Shown: positions 43,987-53,693 of the stretch, one piece after another
Layout of the letters: the number at the start of each line of letters is the position of its first letter
How positions within the stretch are numbered: position 1 is the stretch's first letter
From: DASPLX01 sp035627375
GTDB taxonomy: Bacteria; Pseudomonadota; Gammaproteobacteria; Burkholderiales; Burkholderiaceae_D
DNA length: 64,000 bases
Direction: 5' to 3'
Assembly (NCBI GenBank): GCA_035627375.1
Contig: DASPLX010000059.1
Location: 53,178-117,177, forward strand
The notes under the pieces: generated by a model
Databases searched by the model: none
Seen by the model: only the letters and a program-made list of their open reading frames with translations
Told to the model about the DNA's origin: nothing
Translations under genes and position numbers: made by a program

Positions 43987-44943
43987 ATGTCCACTCCCAA
44001 ACACGCCCACGTCTTGATTCTCGGCTCCGGCCCCGCCGGCTACAGCGCCGCCGTCTATGCCGCCCGCGCCAACCTGAAACCGGTCCTGATCACCGGCGTC
44101 GAGCAGGGCGGCCAGTTGATGACCACGACCGACGTCGAAAACTGGCCCGGCGACCCGCTCGGCGTCCAAGGCCCGGAACTGATGCAGCGCATGCTGCAGC
44201 ATGCCGAGCGCTTCAATACCGAGATCGTGTTCGACTACGTCCACACCGCCAAGCTCGATGAAAAGCCGATGCGCCTGATCGGCGACGCCGGCGAGTACAC
44301 CTGCGACGCGCTCATCATCGCCACCGGCGCGTCGGCCCAGTATCTCGGCTTGCCTTCCGAGCAAGCCTTCATGGGCAAGGGCGTGTCGGCCTGCGCCACC
44401 TGCGACGGCTTCTTCTATCGCGGCCAGGAAGTCGCCGTGGTCGGCGGCGGCAATACCGCGGTCGAGGAAGCGCTGTATCTTGCCAATATCGCCAGCAAGG
44501 TCACCCTGATCCACCGCCGCGACAAGTTCCGCGCCGAGCCGATCCTGGTCGACCGCCTGATGGCCAAGGTCGCCGAAGGCAAGATCGAGCTCAAGCTCAA
44601 CCACACGCTCGACGAGGTCGTGGGCGACGACAGCGGCGTCACCGGCATCCGCATCAAATCCACCGCCAACGGCGAAGTCACGCCGGTCTCGGTGCACGGC
44701 GTATTCATCGCGATCGGCCACAAGCCGAACACCGGCATCTTCGAGGGCCAGCTCGAGATGCACAACGGGTACATCAAGACCCGCTCCGGCACCGAAGGCA
44801 TGGCGACCGCCACCAATCTCCCGGGCGTGTTCGCCGCCGGCGACGTGCAGGATCACGTGTATCGCCAGGCGATCACGAGCGCCGGCACCGGCTGCATGGC
44901 CGCGCTCGATGCCCAGCGTTATCTCGAAAGCCTGGAAGGCTGA
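43987..44943 (+). CDS. trxB: Thioredoxin-disulfide reductase
   Basis: The 318-residue FAD/NADPH enzyme reduces thioredoxin in the cytoplasm. It has the FAD-binding GSGPAGYSAAVYAARA near residue 13, the redox-active CATC (about residues 137-140), the NADPH-binding GGGNTAVEEAL and a C-terminal FAAGDVQD FAD motif. Length is that of the low-molecular-weight bacterial type. It is monocistronic by position or followed by the Smr gene after about 70 bp. Confidence 0.98.
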   Translation: MSTPKHAHVLILGSGPAGYSAAVYAARANLKPVLITGVEQGGQLMTTTDVENWPGDPLGVQGPELMQRMLQHAERFNTEIVFDYVHTAKLDEKPMRLIGDAGEYTCDALIIATGASAQYLGLPSEQAFMGKGVSACATCDGFFYRGQEVAVVGGGNTAVEEALYLANIASKVTLIHRRDKFRAEPILVDRLMAKVAEGKIELKLNHTLDEVVGDDSGVTGIRIKSTANGEVTPVSVHGVFIAIGHKPNTGIFEGQLEMHNGYIKTRSGTEGMATATNLPGVFAAGDVQDHVYRQAITSAGTGCMAALDAQRYLESLEG

Positions 44944-45012
44944 TCGAAGCCGCAAGTGATATTGCAACATCCCTCTCCCGCTCGCGGAGAGGGCGCAACA
45001 CCGGGAAGCACC

Positions 45013-45657
45013 ATGTCCGCCCCCATCAAGGATTTCGCCGCGCTCAAGTCCCTGAGCAAGGAATTGAAGGCGCAGGAAGAAGCGCGCCAGAAGGCCGAGG
45101 CCGAACGCCGCTTGCGCGAACAGGAAGCCAGGCGCGACGGCGAGCTGTTCCGCCGCAGCATCGGCGACATCACCCCGCTGCCGGATCGCGGCAAGGCGGA
45201 AGTCCATCCGCCCCGTCCGCTCCCGGTCGCCCGCCAGCGCATGGCGGACGAACAGGCCGCATTGGCCGAATCCCTGTCCGACGAATTCAGCGTCGAGTCG
45301 CTGCTCGATACCGACGAGGCCCTGAGCTTCGCCCGCCCCGGCATCGGCGGCGACACCTTGCGCCGCCTGCGGCGCGGCCATTGGGTGATCCAGGCCCAGC
45401 TCGACTTGCATGGGCTGCGCACCGACGAAGCGCGCGAGGCGCTGGCCGAATTCCTGCGCAACGCCGCCAAGCGCGGCCTGCGCTGCGTGCGCATCATCCA
45501 CGGCAAGGGGCTGGGCTCGATCAACAAGGAGCCTGTGCTCAAGAACAAGGTGCGCAACTGGCTGGTGCAAAAGGATGAAGTGATCGCGTTCTGCCAGGCG
45601 CGCGCGGCCGACGGCGGCGCCGGCGCGCTGGTGGTGCTGCTGAAGGCGCAAGGCTGA
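45013..45657 (+). CDS. Smr-domain protein
   Basis: The 214-residue protein has a charged, helical N-terminal half (LSKELKAQEEARQKAEAERR) and a C-terminal Smr domain (about 125-210) with LDLHGLRTDEAREAL and IIHGKGLGS. Smr domains are MutS2-like nucleases or RNA-binding modules; stand-alone YdaL/YfcN-type proteins cleave RNA or rescue ribosomes in some bacteria. GGGAA lies upstream of the ATG at 45013. It follows trxB, a conserved neighbourhood in Burkholderiales. Confidence 0.92.
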   Translation: MSAPIKDFAALKSLSKELKAQEEARQKAEAERRLREQEARRDGELFRRSIGDITPLPDRGKAEVHPPRPLPVARQRMADEQAALAESLSDEFSVESLLDTDEALSFARPGIGGDTLRRLRRGHWVIQAQLDLHGLRTDEAREALAEFLRNAAKRGLRCVRIIHGKGLGSINKEPVLKNKVRNWLVQKDEVIAFCQARAADGGAGALVVLLKAQG

Positions 45658-45721
45658 CGGCAGCTTCCGCGAGTCGGTGTATGATCTTGCGACAAAGCAA
45701 ATCATCATCGACACGCCCCAG

Positions 45722-46624
45722 ATGACCACTTCCGCGCACGCGCTTCCCGAGTCCTGTCCCAATTGTTCCCATCCGGTTTCCGGCCCCTATTGCGCGCAAT
45801 GCGGACAGAAGGTCATGATCGAGACGCCGACGCTGTGGGAATTCATCCATGAATACCTGCATCATTACGTCGCCATCGACGGCGCCTTGGCGCGCACGCT
45901 GAAGCTGCTCGTCGCGCGCCCCGGCAAGCTGACGACGGAATACCTGGCCGGCAGGCGGGCGCGCTACATCAAGCCGCTGCAACTCTACCTGTCGATCACT
46001 TTCGTTTTCTTCATCGCCTTGCATCTTTTCGGCGGGCCGGCAAAGATGCCTGCCGACGCCGATGCGCGCGCCGGCGGGAAGGCGGCGCAGTCGCAAGGGC
46101 TGGTGATCTTCGACGACGAACCGTCCGACGGCCGGGCAACCCGGACGAACGATGCCGATCGCAAGGCATCCGGGCTCGGTCGCTGGTTGGAAAGCCGGCC
46201 TGAGTGGGCGGCGTTGGCGGCCCGCTGGAAAGCAAAAGAGCAGCAATACGCAAGCAATACCCAGCCGCTCGAGGACAAGATGTTCCGCTACGCGCCCTAC
46301 GGCGTGTTCTGCCTGGTGCCGATCGTCGCCTTGCTGCTGCGGATCATGTACCGCCGGCGCAAGCTGCGCTACGGCGCGCATCTGGTCTTCGCCTTCCACC
46401 TGCACGCCTTCGTCTTCCTGACGTTCCTGATCAGCCTCTTGCCGTTCGATATCGGCGGCTGGATCGCGCTGGCAATCTTCGTCTACCTCGTGACCGCGCT
46501 GAAACAAATGTACGGCGGCCGCTGGTTTCCGCAAGTGCTGCGCTCGATGGTCCTGGTCAGCGCCTATACCATGTTTACGATCGCCACGATCCTGCTGGTG
46601 TTCCTGGCCGCCTTCCTTGCCTGA
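45722..46624 (+). CDS. DUF3667-like membrane protein with zinc-ribbon-like N-terminus
   Basis: The 300-residue protein opens with two CxxC pairs (CPNCSHPVSGPYCAQCGQK), a short zinc ribbon. Next come TLWEFIHEYLHHYVAIDG and LLVARPGKLTTEYLAGRRARYIKPLQLYL, typical of DUF3667, and four transmembrane helices in the second half. Function is unknown. The ATG at 45722 has no clear ribosome binding site; a TATGAT at 45680-45685 may be its -10 element. It is followed 9 bp later by the TRIC-family gene. Confidence 0.82.
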   Translation: MTTSAHALPESCPNCSHPVSGPYCAQCGQKVMIETPTLWEFIHEYLHHYVAIDGALARTLKLLVARPGKLTTEYLAGRRARYIKPLQLYLSITFVFFIALHLFGGPAKMPADADARAGGKAAQSQGLVIFDDEPSDGRATRTNDADRKASGLGRWLESRPEWAALAARWKAKEQQYASNTQPLEDKMFRYAPYGVFCLVPIVALLLRIMYRRRKLRYGAHLVFAFHLHAFVFLTFLISLLPFDIGGWIALAIFVYLVTALKQMYGGRWFPQVLRSMVLVSAYTMFTIATILLVFLAAFLA

Positions 46625-46633
46625 TTCCGCACC

Positions 46634-47236
46634 ATGACGCTGATCAAGCTGATCGAGATTCTCGCCATCCTGGTCGGCGCCTTTTCCGGCTTCATCGAGG
46701 CGCGCAGCAAGCGCATGGACGTGGTCGGCGTGTTCACCGTCGCCTTCATCACCGCCTTCGGCGGCGGCACGCTGCGTGACATCCTGCTCGACCAGCGGCC
46801 GCTGTTCTGGGTCGCGCACCAGGAATACGCGATCCTGATCTTCCTGCTGTCGCTGATGGCGGTGCCGCTGATCCGCACCTTGCGCGAGATCGTCTCGGTG
46901 CGCCTGATCGTGGTGGCGGACGCGCTCGGCCTCGGCCTGTTCTCGATCGCCGGCGTCGCCCAGGCGCTGGAATCCGGCATGCCGCTGTTCGTCGCGTCGA
47001 TGATGGGCGTGATCACGGGCATCTTCGGCGGCATCCTGCGCGACATCGTCTGCAACGAGATACCGATGGTGCTGCGCGACGGCAAGCCGTACGCGATCTG
47101 CGCCTTCCTCGGCTGTTGGGTCTACCTGCTGATGAACAAGGCCGGCGCGCCGCCCGATATCGCGCTATGGTTCAGCGCCCTGCTGATCACCGGCCTGCGG
47201 CTGCTGACCTGGATCAAGGGCGTGAAGTTGAAGTGA
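46634..47236 (+). CDS. TRIC-family (UPF0126) cation channel-like protein
   Basis: The 200-residue membrane protein has seven predicted helices built from two homologous halves. Each half carries a GG-hinge motif, FGGGTLRDILL and FGGILRDIVCNEIP, as in prokaryotic TRIC channels. These form trimeric potassium-permeable channels in the inner membrane. Complete and typical in length. It is convergent with glnB. Confidence 0.92.
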   Translation: MTLIKLIEILAILVGAFSGFIEARSKRMDVVGVFTVAFITAFGGGTLRDILLDQRPLFWVAHQEYAILIFLLSLMAVPLIRTLREIVSVRLIVVADALGLGLFSIAGVAQALESGMPLFVASMMGVITGIFGGILRDIVCNEIPMVLRDGKPYAICAFLGCWVYLLMNKAGAPPDIALWFSALLITGLRLLTWIKGVKLK

Positions 47237-47239
47237 TGC

Positions 47240-47578
47240 TTAGACGGCATCCGCGCCGGTCTCGCCGGTACGGATGCGGATGACTTGCTCGACTTCGCGC
47301 ACGAAGATCTTGCCGTCGCCGATCTTGCCGGTGCGCGCCGCCTTGATGATGGCATCGACCGCGCGCTCGACCACGGGCGCGTCGACCACGGCCTCGATCT
47401 TCACCTTCGGCAGGAAATCGACGACGTATTCCGCGCCGCGATACAGCTCGGTATGCCCCTTCTGGCGGCCGAAGCCCTTGACTTCGGTGACGGTCAGGCC
47501 GGTGATCCCGACTTCCGCCAGCGCCTCGCGCACTTCATCGAGCTTGAACGGTTTGATGATGGCGGTGATTTGCTTCAT
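47240..47578 (-). CDS. glnB: Nitrogen regulatory protein P-II
   Basis: This 112-residue P-II protein has the two signature blocks: RGAEYVVDF, with the uridylylated Tyr51 in the T-loop, and TGKIGDGKIFV in the C-terminal part. It senses 2-oxoglutarate and ATP/ADP and controls glutamine synthetase adenylylation and NtrB. AAGGAG lies 5 bp before the ATG. It is downstream of nadE (47 bp), the typical nadE-glnB pair of Burkholderiales, which favours GlnB over the amtB-linked GlnK. Confidence 0.97.
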   Translation of the reverse strand: MKQITAIIKPFKLDEVREALAEVGITGLTVTEVKGFGRQKGHTELYRGAEYVVDFLPKVKIEAVVDAPVVERAVDAIIKAARTGKIGDGKIFVREVEQVIRIRTGETGADAV

Positions 47579-47625
47579 ATTGGCTCCTTGGTTTGAAACT
47601 TGCCCCCGGCGCCGCGCCGGGAAAA

Positions 47626-49239
47626 CTATTCGCGGAACTTCGACGTGATCGGATAACGCCAGTCGCGCCCGAACGCGCGATGCGTGACGCGGATGCCGAC
47701 CGGCGCCTGGCGCCGCTTGTACTCGTTGATCTTGATCAGCCGCGTGACGCGCTCGATGTCCTCGTCGCGGAAGCCGGCGGCGCGAATCTCGGCGATGCCG
47801 CGGTTTTCTTCCATGTACATCTGCATGATGGCGTCGAGAACATCGTAGGGCGGCAGCGAATCCTGGTCCTTCTGGTCGGGCCGCAATTCCGCCGACGGCG
47901 CGCGCGTCAGGATGCGCCGCGGGATCACGTCGGAAATTGTATTACGGTAGTCGCACAGGCGATAGACGAGCGTCTTGGCGATATCCTTGATGACCGCGAA
48001 ACCGCCGGCCATGTCGCCGTACAGCGTGCAGTAGCCGGTCGCCATCTCGCTCTTGTTGCCGGTGGTCAGGACGATGGAGCCGTACTTGTTCGACAGCGCC
48101 ATCAGGATCGTGCCGCGGATGCGCGCCTGGATGTTCTCCTCGGTCGTGTCTTCCTTCAATCCCTTGAACTCTTCGGCCAAGGTGCTGCGGAAGGCGGCGA
48201 AGCATTCGTTGATCGATATCTCGTCGTAGCGCACGCCCAGGCGCTTGACCATGTCGCGCGAATCGAGCCAGGAGATTTCAGCGGTGTAAGGCGACGGCAT
48301 CATCACGCAACGCACCTTGTCGGCGCCGAGCGCATCGACCGCGATCGCCAGCGTCAGGGCGGAATCGACGCCGCCCGACAAGCCGATGATCGCGCCCGGA
48401 AAGCCGTTCTTCCCGAGATAATCGCGCACGCCGAGCACGAGCGCCTGGTAAACCTGGGCCTCGAACGGAAGTTCGGCCTCGATGCGGCCCGGCAATGGAT
48501 GCGCGCCGTCGAATTCGACGATCTCGAAATCCTCTTCGAAATGCTTCAATTGGGTCGTGATCTTGCCGGCGCGGTCCATCACGAAGGAGCAGCCGTCGAA
48601 CACCAGTTCATCCTGGCCGCCGACCTGGTTCACATACACCAGCGCGGTGCCGTTCGGCACCACGTTGGCGCGCATCACGTCGTAGCGCAGATGCTGCTTG
48701 CGCAAATGATAGGGCGAGCCGTTCGGCACCAGCAGCACTTGCGCGCCGGCTTCCTTGGCCCGCGCCGGCGCGCGGGCGAACCAGGTATCCTCGCAGATGT
48801 TGATGCCGAAGCGCACGCCCTTGAGCTCGAACACGAAGGGCTGGTCGTCGGAAGAGAAATAGCGCTTTTCGTCGAATACCGTATCGTTCGGCAGATCGTG
48901 CTTGCGATAGCTGCCGACCAGCTTGCCGTCCGCCACCACGGAAGCGGCATTGAAGCGCTTGCCCTCGTGCAGGACGGGATGGCCGACGACGACATGCAAA
49001 CCGGCGAACTGCGCGAGCTCGGCCGCCAATGCGTCGAAGGTTTCCTGGGTTTTTGCGTAGAATGACTGGCGCAGCAGCAGGTCTTCCGGCGGATAGCCGG
49101 TCAGCACCAGTTCCGGCGTCACGACGATATCGGCGCCCCGTTCGGCGGCGCGGCGGCAGAAATCGACGATTTTCGCGCGGTTGCCGGCGAAATCTCCGAC
49201 GGTACTGTTGATCTGGGCGATGGCGACCTTGACTGTCAT
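47626..49239 (-). CDS. nadE: NAD+ synthase, glutamine-hydrolysing
   Basis: The 537-residue enzyme makes NAD from deamido-NAD using glutamine. The N-terminal nitrilase-like amidase domain has the Glu/Lys/Cys set (TPELVLTGYPPEDLL, YRKHDLPND, INICEDTW). The C-terminal synthetase domain has the PP-loop GLSGGVDSALTLAI and GTILMALSNKYG. The ATG at 49239 gives the canonical MTVKVAIAQIN start. It is co-directional with glnB and divergent from the GNAT-like gene. Confidence 0.98.
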   Translation of the reverse strand: MTVKVAIAQINSTVGDFAGNRAKIVDFCRRAAERGADIVVTPELVLTGYPPEDLLLRQSFYAKTQETFDALAAELAQFAGLHVVVGHPVLHEGKRFNAASVVADGKLVGSYRKHDLPNDTVFDEKRYFSSDDQPFVFELKGVRFGINICEDTWFARAPARAKEAGAQVLLVPNGSPYHLRKQHLRYDVMRANVVPNGTALVYVNQVGGQDELVFDGCSFVMDRAGKITTQLKHFEEDFEIVEFDGAHPLPGRIEAELPFEAQVYQALVLGVRDYLGKNGFPGAIIGLSGGVDSALTLAIAVDALGADKVRCVMMPSPYTAEISWLDSRDMVKRLGVRYDEISINECFAAFRSTLAEEFKGLKEDTTEENIQARIRGTILMALSNKYGSIVLTTGNKSEMATGYCTLYGDMAGGFAVIKDIAKTLVYRLCDYRNTISDVIPRRILTRAPSAELRPDQKDQDSLPPYDVLDAIMQMYMEENRGIAEIRAAGFRDEDIERVTRLIKINEYKRRQAPVGIRVTHRAFGRDWRYPITSKFRE

Positions 49240-49274
49240 GGCAATGCTGTTCCGGATGCAATGGGAGTTTCGTA

Positions 49275-50438
49275 TTGTTTGTGAATTATCGCACGCGCAT
49301 CGTTTCCTCTCTGGCCGAGATCGGCGCCGCCGCCTGGGATGCCTTGGCCGCGGCGCAGGAGGCGGCCAACCCTTTTCTCTCCTACGCCTTCCTCGATGCG
49401 CTCCACGAAACCGGCTGCGCATCGGCCGCGACCGGCTGGCAGCCGCACTACCTGACGCTGTGGCGCGGCGAGCGGCTGGATGCCGCCCTGCCGCTCTATC
49501 TGAAATCGCACTCCTACGGCGAATACGTGTTCGACTGGGCCTGGGCCGACGCCTATCGCCGCCACGGCCATGCCTATTATCCGAAGCTGCTGTCGGCGAT
49601 CCCGTTCACGCCGGTTGCGGGCGCACGCCTCCTGGCGCGCGACGCCGACGCCGCCGAAGCGCTGGTCGCGGCGCTGCGCGGCTTGCAAGAAACGGCCGGC
49701 GTATCGTCGACCCATATCCTCTATCCGCCGCAAGAGCAGGCCGAACAACTGCGGCGCGCCGGCTTCCTGCTGCGGACCGGCGTGCAATTCCATTGGCGGA
49801 ATCGCGGTTACCGCGATTTCGATGAATTCCTCGCCACGCTGGACCAAAAAAAGCGCAAGAACATCCGCGCCGAACGGCGCAAGGTGCGCGACGCCGGCGT
49901 GGTCTTTCGTCAAGTTTCCGGCGCCGAAGCGAGCGAAGCAGACTGGCGTTTCTTCAAGCGCTGCTACGACAACACCTATGCCGAGCATTACTCGACGCCG
50001 TACCTGAACCTGCCGTTCTTCCTGCGCATCGGCCGGACGATGCCGCAGCATCTGCTCTTGATCGTCGCCGAGCGCGCGGGCCGGCCCATCGCCTCTTCCC
50101 TGCTGGTGCATACCCGCGACCGGCTCTACGGGCGTTACTGGGGCGCGCTGGAAGACCTTCCCTGCCTGCACTTCGAAACCGCCTACTACCAGCCGCTGGA
50201 ATTTTGCATCGCGCGCGGCATCTCCTGTTTCGAGGGCGGCGCGCAGGGCGAGCACAAGATGGCGCGCGGCTTCCTGCCGCACAAGACCTGGTCCGCGCAT
50301 TGGCTGGCCCATCCCGCGTTCTCGGATGCGATCGAACGCTATCTCGCACAGGAAGCGGGCGGCATCGACGCGTATATCGACGAGCTCGACGAACGCAATC
50401 CTTTCCGCGCGGCCGCGTCTTCGCAACAAGGACGTTAA
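49275..50438 (+). CDS. FemAB-like/GNAT-family protein (peptidoglycan-recognition DUF482 type)
   Basis: The 387-residue protein has the DUF482 pattern: NPFLSYAFLDALHETGC, GWQPHYLTLWRGERL, a DQKKRKNIRAERRKV basic segment and FEGGAQGEHKMARGF with PHKTWSAHWL. The family belongs to the FemAB/GNAT acyltransferase superfamily; the acceptor is unknown. The frame appears to start at TTG 49275 with GGGAG 7 bp upstream; a GTG at 49281 is an alternative. It is divergent from nadE. Confidence 0.88.
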   Translation: MFVNYRTRIVSSLAEIGAAAWDALAAAQEAANPFLSYAFLDALHETGCASAATGWQPHYLTLWRGERLDAALPLYLKSHSYGEYVFDWAWADAYRRHGHAYYPKLLSAIPFTPVAGARLLARDADAAEALVAALRGLQETAGVSSTHILYPPQEQAEQLRRAGFLLRTGVQFHWRNRGYRDFDEFLATLDQKKRKNIRAERRKVRDAGVVFRQVSGAEASEADWRFFKRCYDNTYAEHYSTPYLNLPFFLRIGRTMPQHLLLIVAERAGRPIASSLLVHTRDRLYGRYWGALEDLPCLHFETAYYQPLEFCIARGISCFEGGAQGEHKMARGFLPHKTWSAHWLAHPAFSDAIERYLAQEAGGIDAYIDELDERNPFRAAASSQQGR

Positions 50439-50513
50439 AAAACGTTAAATATTGCAAATATACTTATTCACCCTCTTGAAAGTCCTGGCGGGGCGAGGCA
50501 TTCTCACGGCACC

Positions 50514-51581
50514 ATGACCGCATTGCAAGCACCGCCTGCCGCCCCGAAACCCGCGCACCAAGCGTCTCCTGCGATCAGTCGCATCGGCCGCTTCTACATC
50601 ACGCGCGAACTCGGCCGGGGATCGGTCGGCACGGTCTATCTCGGCCACGACCCGGTCATCGATCGCGCCGTGGCGATCAAGACCTTCAACCCGGCCCGGC
50701 TGACGGCCGCCGAAAAGCGCCAGCACGAGCAGCAATTCATCAACGAGGCGCGCGCCGCCGGCCGGCTGTCGCATCCGCGCATCGTCACGATCTACGACGC
50801 CTCCAGCGAAGGCGGCACCACCTATATCGCGATGGAATTCCTGGAGGGCCGCGAACTGAACCGGATGCTGGATGGCGGCCACCGGTTCTCCGCCGACGAT
50901 GTCGCGTCGATCATCTGGAAAGTCGCCGACGCGCTCGGCTACGCGCACAGGAACGGCGTCGTCCATCGCGATATCAAACCCGCCAACATCTTCATCGTCG
51001 GCGAGCGCCAGCCGAAGGTCGTCGACTTCGGCATCGCGCGGGCGCCGAATCGCGTCTCGGACCAGGCGTCCCAGGCCGAACCGTACACGATGTTCCATCA
51101 GAATCTGCTCGGGACGCCGAACTACATGTCGCCCGAGCAGGCACTGGGGCGCGACGTCGATCACCGCACCGACCTCTATTCGCTCGGCGCCGTCATGTAC
51201 GAAATGCTGACCGGCAAGCGCCCGTTCCGCAACGCGAAGACCGAGGAATTGCTCGATCAGATCGCCTACAAGGCGCCGCCCGCGCCGCACGACCTCGATC
51301 CGGCGGTACCGCACGAACTCTCGCAAATTGCCATGAAGGCAATGAGCAAGAAACCGGAAAAACGCTATCAGGATGCCGAGGAACTGGTGCTCGACCTGAA
51401 GCGCTTCCTGGCGCGCGAACGGCGCCGCAGCGTCAGGCACAAGGAGCCGCCCCGGGCGGAGGACGGCGCGCGACAGACCGCTCCGAAGCCGGCTTCGCCT
51501 CGTCCGGCGCGCTTGCGGGGAATCGTGATCGCTGCCGCGCTCGTCGGCGCGGCTTGTCTTTCTTATCTCTGGTTGCGCTAA
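50514..51581 (+). CDS. Serine/threonine protein kinase with C-terminal membrane anchor
   Basis: The 355-residue Hanks-type kinase has the Gly-rich loop GRGSVGTVYLG, catalytic Lys in VAIKTFNP, HRDIKPANIF catalytic loop, DFGIAR, activation segment and GTPNYMSPEQ. A C-terminal transmembrane helix (RGIVIAAALVGAACLSYLWL) anchors the kinase with the catalytic domain in the cytoplasm; no periplasmic sensor follows. AT-rich DNA upstream probably holds its promoter. It lies 200 bp before the MglA-like GTPase gene and may regulate that module, but co-transcription is uncertain. Confidence 0.95.
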   Translation: MTALQAPPAAPKPAHQASPAISRIGRFYITRELGRGSVGTVYLGHDPVIDRAVAIKTFNPARLTAAEKRQHEQQFINEARAAGRLSHPRIVTIYDASSEGGTTYIAMEFLEGRELNRMLDGGHRFSADDVASIIWKVADALGYAHRNGVVHRDIKPANIFIVGERQPKVVDFGIARAPNRVSDQASQAEPYTMFHQNLLGTPNYMSPEQALGRDVDHRTDLYSLGAVMYEMLTGKRPFRNAKTEELLDQIAYKAPPAPHDLDPAVPHELSQIAMKAMSKKPEKRYQDAEELVLDLKRFLARERRRSVRHKEPPRAEDGARQTAPKPASPRPARLRGIVIAAALVGAACLSYLWLR

Positions 51582-51780
51582 AAACCAACAGTGCATACCC
51601 GACGTTGCTCGACAAGCGAATCGGGCGAGCAGTAAGCTATATTGCCGTCCCGAAACGTCATCCCGATCATCACGTCACTCCGCGCCGGCCGATGCCGATT
51701 GCCTCTTGGGCACTCCGCATCCAGGCCAGGCTTGCGCTCTCGGGCATGCGGCGAGTGGCTGCACACGAGTATCCATACGC

Positions 51781-52431
51781 ATGGCTGAACTGGACGAACA
51801 GCGTCACCGCCTGACGATCAAGCTTGTCTACTACGGCCCAGCCCTGTCCGGCAAGACAACCAATCTGACGCGCCTGCACGATTTGCTGTCGCCCGAATTG
51901 AGCGGCGATATCATGACCCTCGAAACCGAGGGCGACCGTACCCTGTTCTTCGATCTGCTGCCGCTCGGCTTCAAGGCGCCGTCCGGCCTGCTCGTCAAGT
52001 TCAAGGTCTTCACCGTTCCCGGCCAGGTCGCGCACGACGGCACGCGCAAGGCGGTGCTATCGCGCGCCGACGGGGTCGTCTTCGTCGCCGATTCGCAGCG
52101 CAACCAGGCGATCAACAACGGCGCCTCCTTCGACAATCTGGCCGACAACGCCAAGGCGCTCGGCATGCATATCGAAAGCCTGCCGCTGGTGGTGCAATTC
52201 AACAAGCGCGATCTGCCCGACATTCAGAGCGAGGAAGAGATCCGCAAGCGTTGGGCCGACGCGCCCTGGCCGCTGTTCTTCGCCTCGGCGCTCGCGGGCG
52301 AAGGCGTGACCGCGACCTTTCGCGCCCTGCTCGAATCGGTCCATGACAGGCTCGACAAGATCTATGGACTGAGTACCCGGCACGGACTGTCGCGCGCGGA
52401 TCTCGTCGCCGCCATCGGAGGACGTTCATGA
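51781..52431 (+). CDS. MglA-like small GTPase
   Basis: The 216-residue protein is a prokaryotic Ras-like GTPase of the MglA/Rup group. It has G1 YYGPALSGKTTN (residues about 16-27), a long switch region, G3-like TVPGQV (in place of DTPGQ), and G4 FNKRDLPD. MglA switches set cell polarity and control type IV pilus motors in Myxococcus. Its stop overlaps the histidine kinase start by 4 bp. No MglB-like roadblock GTPase-activating protein is encoded here. Confidence 0.9.
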   Translation: MAELDEQRHRLTIKLVYYGPALSGKTTNLTRLHDLLSPELSGDIMTLETEGDRTLFFDLLPLGFKAPSGLLVKFKVFTVPGQVAHDGTRKAVLSRADGVVFVADSQRNQAINNGASFDNLADNAKALGMHIESLPLVVQFNKRDLPDIQSEEEIRKRWADAPWPLFFASALAGEGVTATFRALLESVHDRLDKIYGLSTRHGLSRADLVAAIGGRS

Positions 52432-53693
52432 ACGAACTGGCGCGCTTCGACCGCGATCTCACGCTGGCCGAACTGCTGCGCGCCACGCCGCGCGCCAAAC
52501 TGGAGCGCGCCATCGACAGCCTGGCCGGCAACGGCTGGCAACTGGTCGATGCCGAGGGCGTGGCGCTGCTCGGGCCGGGAGTGGCGAGCGAAGAGAATGT
52601 CGCGGCGATCGACATCCGCGTCGATGTCGAAGTCGTCGGCCGCTTGCTGGTCGCCGGCGCGGCGCGCGAGCGGATCGACATCCTGGGCGCGTGGATCGAC
52701 ATGGCTTTCGCCGGCGCCAGCCGCTATCAGATGGCCTCAGACCTGCACGTCGAAGCGGTCGCCGCCGATTATACGGCGCTGCAAGAAAAGCACGCGGCGC
52801 TGCTGGCGTCCGAAGCGCGCTATCGGGAACTGTCGGAACACCTCGAGCAGCGCGTCCGGGAACAGGTCGAAGTCATCGAGCGCGCTCAGCGCCAGCTCTA
52901 TCAAGCTGAGAAGATGGCGTCGGTGGGCAGCCTGGCCGCCGGCATGGCGCATGAAATCAACAACCCCATCGGCTTCATCCGCAGCAATCTGACGACGGCC
53001 CAATCCTATGTCGGCAAGTTGCGCCAGGCGCTGCTCGCCTTCCATCGCGGCGATGCCGGCGCCGCGAAGCTCTGGCGGGAGCTCGACATCGAATTCGCGC
53101 TGGAAGACTTTCCCGTCCTGCTGGCCGAATCGGCCGCCGGCGCCGAACGCATCGCCCGCATCGTCGCCAACCTGAAGGCCTATGCCAGCATCGATTGCGT
53201 CGACGCCGTGCCGATCGACCTGAACGATGCGGTGCGCGCGGTCATGGCGGTGGCATCCGACCAGCTGCCGGCCGGCATCTCCTTCGAGACCGACCTGCAG
53301 CCGCTGCCGAGCATCGTGTGCGACCAGAGCCGCATCAACCAGGTATTGTTCTCGCTGGTGCAGAACGCGCGCCAGGCGATGACGAGCGGCGTGATCCATA
53401 TCTCGACCCGCATCGCCCAGGACGAGATACGGATCGCGGTGCGCGACGACGGCTGCGGCATCGAGCCCGCCATCCTCAACCGCATCTTCGATCCCTTCTT
53501 CACGACGCGCGACGTCGGCAAGGGCATGGGCCTCGGACTCACCGTCAGCCGCGATATCGTCAATGCGCATCAAGGCTATATCGAAGTCGATTCCACGGTA
53601 GGCGCCGGCAGCACGTTTACGGTCTGCCTGCCCTTGCAATCCGTCCGGCGCTCCGACGCCCCGTCCGACCATCAACCGGAAATCCAGCCATGA
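52428..53693 (+). CDS. Soluble sensor histidine kinase
   Basis: The 421-residue kinase has no transmembrane segment. An N-terminal domain of about 110 residues is followed by a coiled coil (about 118-165; YTALQEKHAALLASEARYREL), a HisKA-like domain with phosphoacceptor His175 (MAHEINNPIGFIRSN) and a HATPase domain (NARQAM, DDGCGIEP, FTTRDVGKGMGLGL). It sits between the MglA-like GTPase and the receiver-PilB fusion, with ATGA overlaps on both sides. It therefore probably phosphorylates that receiver. The input may be the GTPase state. Confidence 0.94.
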   Translation: MNELARFDRDLTLAELLRATPRAKLERAIDSLAGNGWQLVDAEGVALLGPGVASEENVAAIDIRVDVEVVGRLLVAGAARERIDILGAWIDMAFAGASRYQMASDLHVEAVAADYTALQEKHAALLASEARYRELSEHLEQRVREQVEVIERAQRQLYQAEKMASVGSLAAGMAHEINNPIGFIRSNLTTAQSYVGKLRQALLAFHRGDAGAAKLWRELDIEFALEDFPVLLAESAAGAERIARIVANLKAYASIDCVDAVPIDLNDAVRAVMAVASDQLPAGISFETDLQPLPSIVCDQSRINQVLFSLVQNARQAMTSGVIHISTRIAQDEIRIAVRDDGCGIEPAILNRIFDPFFTTRDVGKGMGLGLTVSRDIVNAHQGYIEVDSTVGAGSTFTVCLPLQSVRRSDAPSDHQPEIQP